Source: an uncultured Eubacteriales bacterium (GTDB taxonomy: Bacteria; Bacillota; Clostridia; Oscillospirales; Acutalibacteraceae). Taken from it: a DNA stretch of 6,703 bases. The stretch lies in NCBI GenBank assembly GCA_902462035.1, contig CABQAC010000120.1, positions 1-6,703 on the forward strand, read 5' to 3'. Positions 4,486 to 6,703 of the stretch are shown here, in pieces (within the stretch, counting starts at the first letter, position 1; each line of letters starts with the position of its first letter). Position numbers and translations under genes: made by a program. The notes beneath the pieces are model-generated. The model saw nothing but the letters and a program-made list of their open reading frames with translations. It had not been told where the DNA came from and searched no databases.

Positions 4486-4519
4486 GTATGATGCGGGGGG
4501 TTACGCTCCCGCATTATAC
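4486..4519 (+). other. Second leader hairpin, 14-bp stem
   Basis: The strand 4486-4499 (GTATGATGCGGGGG) pairs along its full length with 4506-4519 (CTCCCGCATTATAC), with only two G-U pairs, around a 6-base loop. No T-run follows. It lies between the hairpin at 4422-4452 and the one at 4523-4542. Confidence 0.55.
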
Positions 4520-4522
4520 GGG

Positions 4523-4542
4523 GGCCCGGCAACAGCCGGGCC
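4523..4542 (+). other. Third leader hairpin directly abutting the Shine-Dalgarno
   Basis: GGCCCGGC at 4523-4530 pairs perfectly with GCCGGGCC at 4535-4542 around an AACA tetraloop. The purine-rich ribosome binding site (GGAAAGGAAGG, 4543-4553) starts at the very next base, so the stem could coax or limit ribosome access. Confidence 0.6.
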
Positions 4543-4559
4543 GGAAAGGAAGGTTTGCC

Positions 4560-5942
4560 ACGAAACACAAAAAAAGATGGGCAAAAGCCACCGCTTTCCT
4601 GCTGGCGGCGCTTTTGCTCCTATTCAGCATACCCATGGCGATGGCGCTGCCGCCCTCCGGCGGGACCATCTACCAGGGTATTGACGTAAGCCAATGGCAG
4701 GGAAAAATCGATTTCGCCGCCGTCAAGAGCGCGGGCATCCAGGTGGTATATATCCGGTCCAGCCTGGGCGGCGATTACACCGACCCCATGTTCCGGCAAA
4801 ACTACGAAAATGCCAAGGCCCAGGGGCTGAAGGTGGGGTTCTATCATTATGTGACCGCCTCTAACGCGGACCAAGCCCGCCAGGAAGCCCATTTTTTTGC
4901 TTCGGTGGTCAAAGGGACGGCGCCGGACTGCCGCCTTGCCATGGACTTTGAGTACCTGCGCGGCTTAACCAATCCGGAGATCAACCAAATCGCGCTGGCG
5001 TTCTTGCGGGAGCTTGAAGCCTTAACCGGACGCACACCCGCGGTGTATACCGACACCTATATGGCAGCCAACGTATACACCAAAGATTTGGCGGCCTATC
5101 CCCTTTGGGTGGCCCAATGGGGCGCGTCCCAGCCTGCGGACAACAAGGTCTGGAGCAGCTGGTCCGGATTCCAGTACAGCAGCCAAGGCCGGGTTCCCGG
5201 TATCTCCGGCGAGGTGGATTTAAACCGGTTTACAGACGGTATTTTCGATCCCCAATCCGGCGAACTGCCCGATCCCGGCGAGCCGGATCCCAGCGGCTGC
5301 ACCATCGTTACCTACACGGTGCGCACCGGGGATACCCTGTCCTCCATCGCGGCGCAATACCACACCACCGCGGCAGAAATCGCCCAGCTGAACAAGCTGC
5401 CCAATCCCGACCTGATTTTTACCGGACAGAAGCTGCTGCTGTGCGTGGATTTGGATCCGGGCACCGGCTCGTACACCGTGGTTTACACGGTGCGCACCGG
5501 GGATACCTTGTCCTCCATCGCGGCACGGTACCACACCACTGTGGCCAGCATTGTAAAGCTCAACCAGATCAAAAACCCCGACCTGATCTACACCGGTCAA
5601 AAGCTGACCATCCAGGTAACCGGGGTAAAGCCGCCCCAGCCGTCGACCGTTTTGTACACGGTGCGCGCGGGGGACACGCTGGCCGCCATCGCGGCACGGT
5701 ACCGCACCACCGTGGCCAGCATCGTCACGCTCAACGGGATCAAAAATCCCGACCTGATCTACGCGGGCCAGGTATTCCGCATCCAGCCCGGCGCGTCCAG
5801 CCGCCAGGTGGTGGTCAAAACAGGCGACACGCTGTGGGGCATCGCGGTAAAAAACCGCACCACAGTAACCGCCCTTGCCGCGCTTAACCATATCGCGCCG
5901 CCCTATTATATCTTTACCGGCCAAATCATCAAGCTGCCATAA
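4560..5942 (+). CDS. Secreted GH25 lysozyme (muramidase) with four LysM domains; probable ACG start
   Basis: About 460 aa. The N-terminus (KHKKRWAK, then AFLLAALLLLFSIP, MAMA) is a classical Sec signal peptide, cleaved probably after about residue 30. Residues 38-230 are a glycoside hydrolase family 25 domain, which cuts the N-acetylmuramic acid-N-acetylglucosamine bond of peptidoglycan: D42 in GIDVSQWQG, D129 and E131 in MDFEY, and D220 in VDLNRF are the expected acidic positions. A Pro/Asp/Gly linker leads to four LysM modules starting near residues 252, 309, 366 and 418 (YTVRTGDTLSSIA type), which bind peptidoglycan sugars. C247 and C295 bracket the first LysM. Start: GGAAAGGAAGG (4543-4553) lies 6 bp before ACG 4560, ideal for initiation, but ACG is not a standard start. 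The nearest in-frame ATGs upstream (4488, 4491) lack a ribosome binding site, lie inside a hairpin and would add about 24 residues before the signal peptide. Its role is probably cell-wall remodelling; no phage genes are nearby. Confidence 0.9.
   Translation, partial: TKHKKRWAKATAFLLAALLLLFSIPMAMALPPSGGTIYQGIDVSQWQGKIDFAAVKSAGIQVVYIRSSLGGDYTDPMFRQNYENAKAQGLKVGFYHYVTASNADQARQEAHFFASVVKGTAPDCRLAMDFEYLRGLTNPEINQIALAFLRELEALTGRTPAVYTDTYMAANVYTKDLAAYPLWVAQWGASQPADNKVWSSWSGFQYSSQGRVPGISGEVDLNRFTDGIFDPQSGELPDPGEPDPSGCTIVTYTVRTGDTLSSIAAQYHTTAAEIAQLNKLPNPDLIFTGQKLLLCVDLDPGTGSYTVVYTVRTGDTLSSIAARYHTTVASIVKLNQIKNPDLIYTGQKLTIQVTGVKPPQPSTVLYTVRAGDTLAAIAARYRTTVASIVTLNGIKNPDLIYAGQVFRIQPGASSRQVVVKTGDTLWGIAVKNRTTVTALAALNHIAPPYYIFTGQIIKLP
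5313..5942 (+). repeat. Tandem LysM-encoding DNA repeats, 171-bp period
   Basis: TACACGGTGCGC begins at 5313, 5484 and 5655, exactly 171 bp (57 codons) apart each time. Positions 5313-5353 and 5484-5524 match at 40 of 41 bases. The middle parts of units 2 and 3 are also nearly identical (the GCGGCACGGTACC and GTGGCCAGCAT segments). The fourth module, from about 5811, is diverged and shorter. DNA-level identity, including at synonymous positions, indicates recent duplication or gene conversion. Confidence 0.8.
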
Positions 5943-5946
5943 CCGT

Positions 5947-5987
5947 GCGGGGAGCGCCATGCAAGGCGCTTCCCGTTTGCTTTTTTT
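5947..5987 (+). terminator. Intrinsic terminator of the lysozyme gene
   Basis: GGGGAGCGCC (5949-5958) pairs with GGCGCTTCCC (5965-5974) with one G-U pair, loop ATGCAA, extended by C-G and G-U at the base. GTTTGC and seven Ts (5981-5987) follow. It starts 5 bp after the TAA stop. Confidence 0.93.
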
Positions 5988-5992
5988 CCGCG

Positions 5993-6021
5993 TTGCAACA
6001 CCGCCCGGTCCGTGCTACAAT
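5993..6021 (+). promoter_or_regulatory. Promoter of the DUF3842 gene
   Basis: TTGCAA at 5993-5998 (4/6), a 17-bp spacer and TACAAT at 6016-6021 (5/6). TG at 6013-6014 provides an extended -10 (TGCTACAAT). Transcription would start near 6028, about 29 nt before ATG 6057. It begins right after the preceding terminator, so the gene is a separate unit. Confidence 0.72.
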
Positions 6022-6056
6022 AAAGCGGAGCAAAACGGAAAGGACGCTGGAAAGGC

Positions 6057-6479
6057 ATGAAGATTGTTGTGATCGACGGCCAAGGCGGAAAGATCGGCGC
6101 CGCGCTGGTCGAACGGTTCCGCCAGGCATTCCCTGGGGACGAACTGGTCGCGGTGGGGACCAACGGCGCCGCCACCGCCGCTATGTTAAAAGCCGGGGCG
6201 GAACTGGCGGCGACAGGGGAAAACCCGGTTGCGGTCTGCTGTGCGGACGCCGATATCATCGCCGGGCCGGTGGGTATTCTTGCGGCGGATTCGCTGCTGG
6301 GGGAGGTCACGCCCAAAATGGCGGAAGCCGTTGCCCGGAGCCGGGCGGAAAAAATCCTGGTTCCGGTCAGCAAATGCAGGGTCGCCGTTATGGGGGTGCA
6401 GGAACTGCCGCTGGCCGAGTATATCCGGCTTGCCGTGCGGCAGGCCGAAGCCCATAAAAAGAGGGAGAAGGCGGACTAA
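6057..6479 (+). CDS. DUF3842 family protein
   Basis: This is a 140-aa protein of a conserved Clostridia family with no established function. The first strand and glycine-rich loop (MKIVVIDGQGGKIGAALVE, residues 1-19) look like a nucleotide- or dinucleotide-binding Rossmann turn. 'VAVGTNGAATAAMLKAGAE' (31-49), 'ADADIIAGPVGILAADSLLG' (around 63-82), 'EVTPKMAEAV' and 'KILVPVSKC' are the other conserved blocks as I recall the family. The length is as expected for a complete member. The protein is cytoplasmic, with no signal or membrane segment. A purine stretch (GGAAAGGA, 6037-6044) lies upstream of ATG 6057. The gene has its own extended -10 promoter, and its last 24 bases form one arm and part of the loop of its terminator. 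The lysine/glutamate-rich C-terminus (KKREKAD) is dictated partly by that terminator stem. Confidence 0.88.
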   Translation: MKIVVIDGQGGKIGAALVERFRQAFPGDELVAVGTNGAATAAMLKAGAELAATGENPVAVCCADADIIAGPVGILAADSLLGEVTPKMAEAVARSRAEKILVPVSKCRVAVMGVQELPLAEYIRLAVRQAEAHKKREKAD

Positions 6480-6502
6480 ATCCGTTTTCTCCCTCTTTTT
6501 TT
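6456..6502. terminator. 20-bp terminator hairpin overlapping the DUF3842 stop codon
   Basis: The 20 bases 6456-6475 pair without a gap to 6481-6500 (two G-U pairs). The loop CTAAA contains the TAA stop, and a T-run at 6496-6502 follows. The matching A-run at 6456-6460 makes it act on the minus strand too. It separates two convergent genes (DUF3842 and the minus-strand gene ending at 6539). Confidence 0.93.
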
Positions 6503-6538
6503 GCGCAGGCAAAACGCGCGATTCTGCTGCTAAAAATG

Positions 6539-6703
6539 TTATGGCGTTCCATCGTCCGTGGGGATATGCAGCTGGCACTGCGCCAACACCTTGCAGCCGG
6601 CAAAATACCGTTCCTCCATCGGAATCCACTCCCGCACAAACCGCTCGTGCATCGCCGGGCCGTTGCGGCGGAGGATCCGGCGGCTTTGTTCGGCGGGCCG
6701 GAC
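6539..6703 (-). CDS. C-terminal fragment of a minus-strand gene, possibly kinase-like (truncated by window edge)
   Basis: Reading the minus strand from the right edge gives an uninterrupted frame of 54 codons ending in TAA (plus-strand 6539-6541). Its sequence is protein-like: 'RRILRRNGPAMHERFVREWI', then 'PMEERYFAGCKVLAQCQLHI', ending PTDDGTP. The arginine-rich segment followed by 'E.F..EWIPMEERYF' resembles, from memory, the end of P-loop nucleoside (uridine-like) kinases, but this is a tentative analogy. G+C-rich third positions fit a real gene of this genome, and its stop is about 37 bp from the shared bidirectional terminator. The start and most of the protein lie outside the window. Confidence 0.6.
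   Translation of the reverse strand, partial: VRPAEQSRRILRRNGPAMHERFVREWIPMEERYFAGCKVLAQCQLHIPTDDGTP

Noticed and set aside
4347..4559. N-terminal extension of the lysozyme starting at ATG 4347 or 4488
   Set aside because: It would run through the leader hairpins, lacks ribosome binding sites and would bury the signal peptide; its composition is not protein-like.
5313..5810. Regularly spaced repeats as a possible CRISPR array
   Set aside because: The 171-bp period is coding and in frame, with LysM protein motifs; repeat and spacer sizes do not fit CRISPR.
3869..5942. Prophage remnant (XRE regulator plus lysozyme)
   Set aside because: The lysozyme has a Sec signal peptide and four LysM domains, its own terminator and no holin or structural gene nearby. 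A cellular wall hydrolase is more likely.
5105..5960. Long open frames on both strands overlapping the LysM region
   Set aside because: They are repetitive shadows of the LysM-coding repeats in a GC-rich gene, rich in Arg, Gly and His, with no domain of their own.

Overview
The window looks like chromosomal DNA from a Gram-positive anaerobe of the Clostridia, probably a gut Oscillospirales/Ruminococcaceae-type organism. That placement is inferred from the gene families (ThiT-type thiamine transporter under a TPP riboswitch, DUF3842 protein, SPFH protein with an N-terminal anchor, exported GH25-LysM lysozyme), the purine-rich ribosome binding sites and the moderately high G+C of the housekeeping-like genes. 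No taxonomic search was possible.

Layout, left to right: (1) the 3' end of an ABC-2-type permease; (2) a prohibitin/SPFH-like membrane protein ending in a 34-nt perfect palindromic terminator; (3) a block of three small DNA-binding-type genes: a minus-strand ribbon-helix-helix-like protein of 67 aa, a divergent XRE/Cro-type regulator of 86 aa, and an Arc-like ribbon-helix-helix protein of 62 aa. The divergent pair shares an intergenic region with a perfect consensus promoter whose spacer is filled by an inverted repeat; (4) an AT-rich gene-free stretch leading to a promoter, a TPP riboswitch, an intrinsic terminator and a thiT gene with an unusual C-terminal membrane extension; (5) a second XRE-type regulator behind a roughly 175-nt structured leader; (6) another leader with three consecutive strong hairpins, then a secreted GH25 muramidase with four LysM domains whose best start is an ACG codon; (7) a DUF3842 gene with its own promoter and terminator; (8) on the minus strand at the right edge, the C-terminal 54 codons of a further gene.

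Most genes look like single transcription units with their own promoter and terminator, so there is no large operon. The clearest functional module is thiamine uptake: TPP binding to the leader should terminate transcription before the gene for the ECF-type substrate-binding component. The regulators at 1.3-2.2 kb and 3.9-4.2 kb lie close to inverted repeats that could be their operators. The most unusual unexplained signals are the structured leaders at 3697-3846 and 4422-4542, the operator nested in a consensus promoter at 1542-1570, the ACG start at 4560 and the fused tail on ThiT. I did not find a clear new defence, mobile or biosynthetic system.
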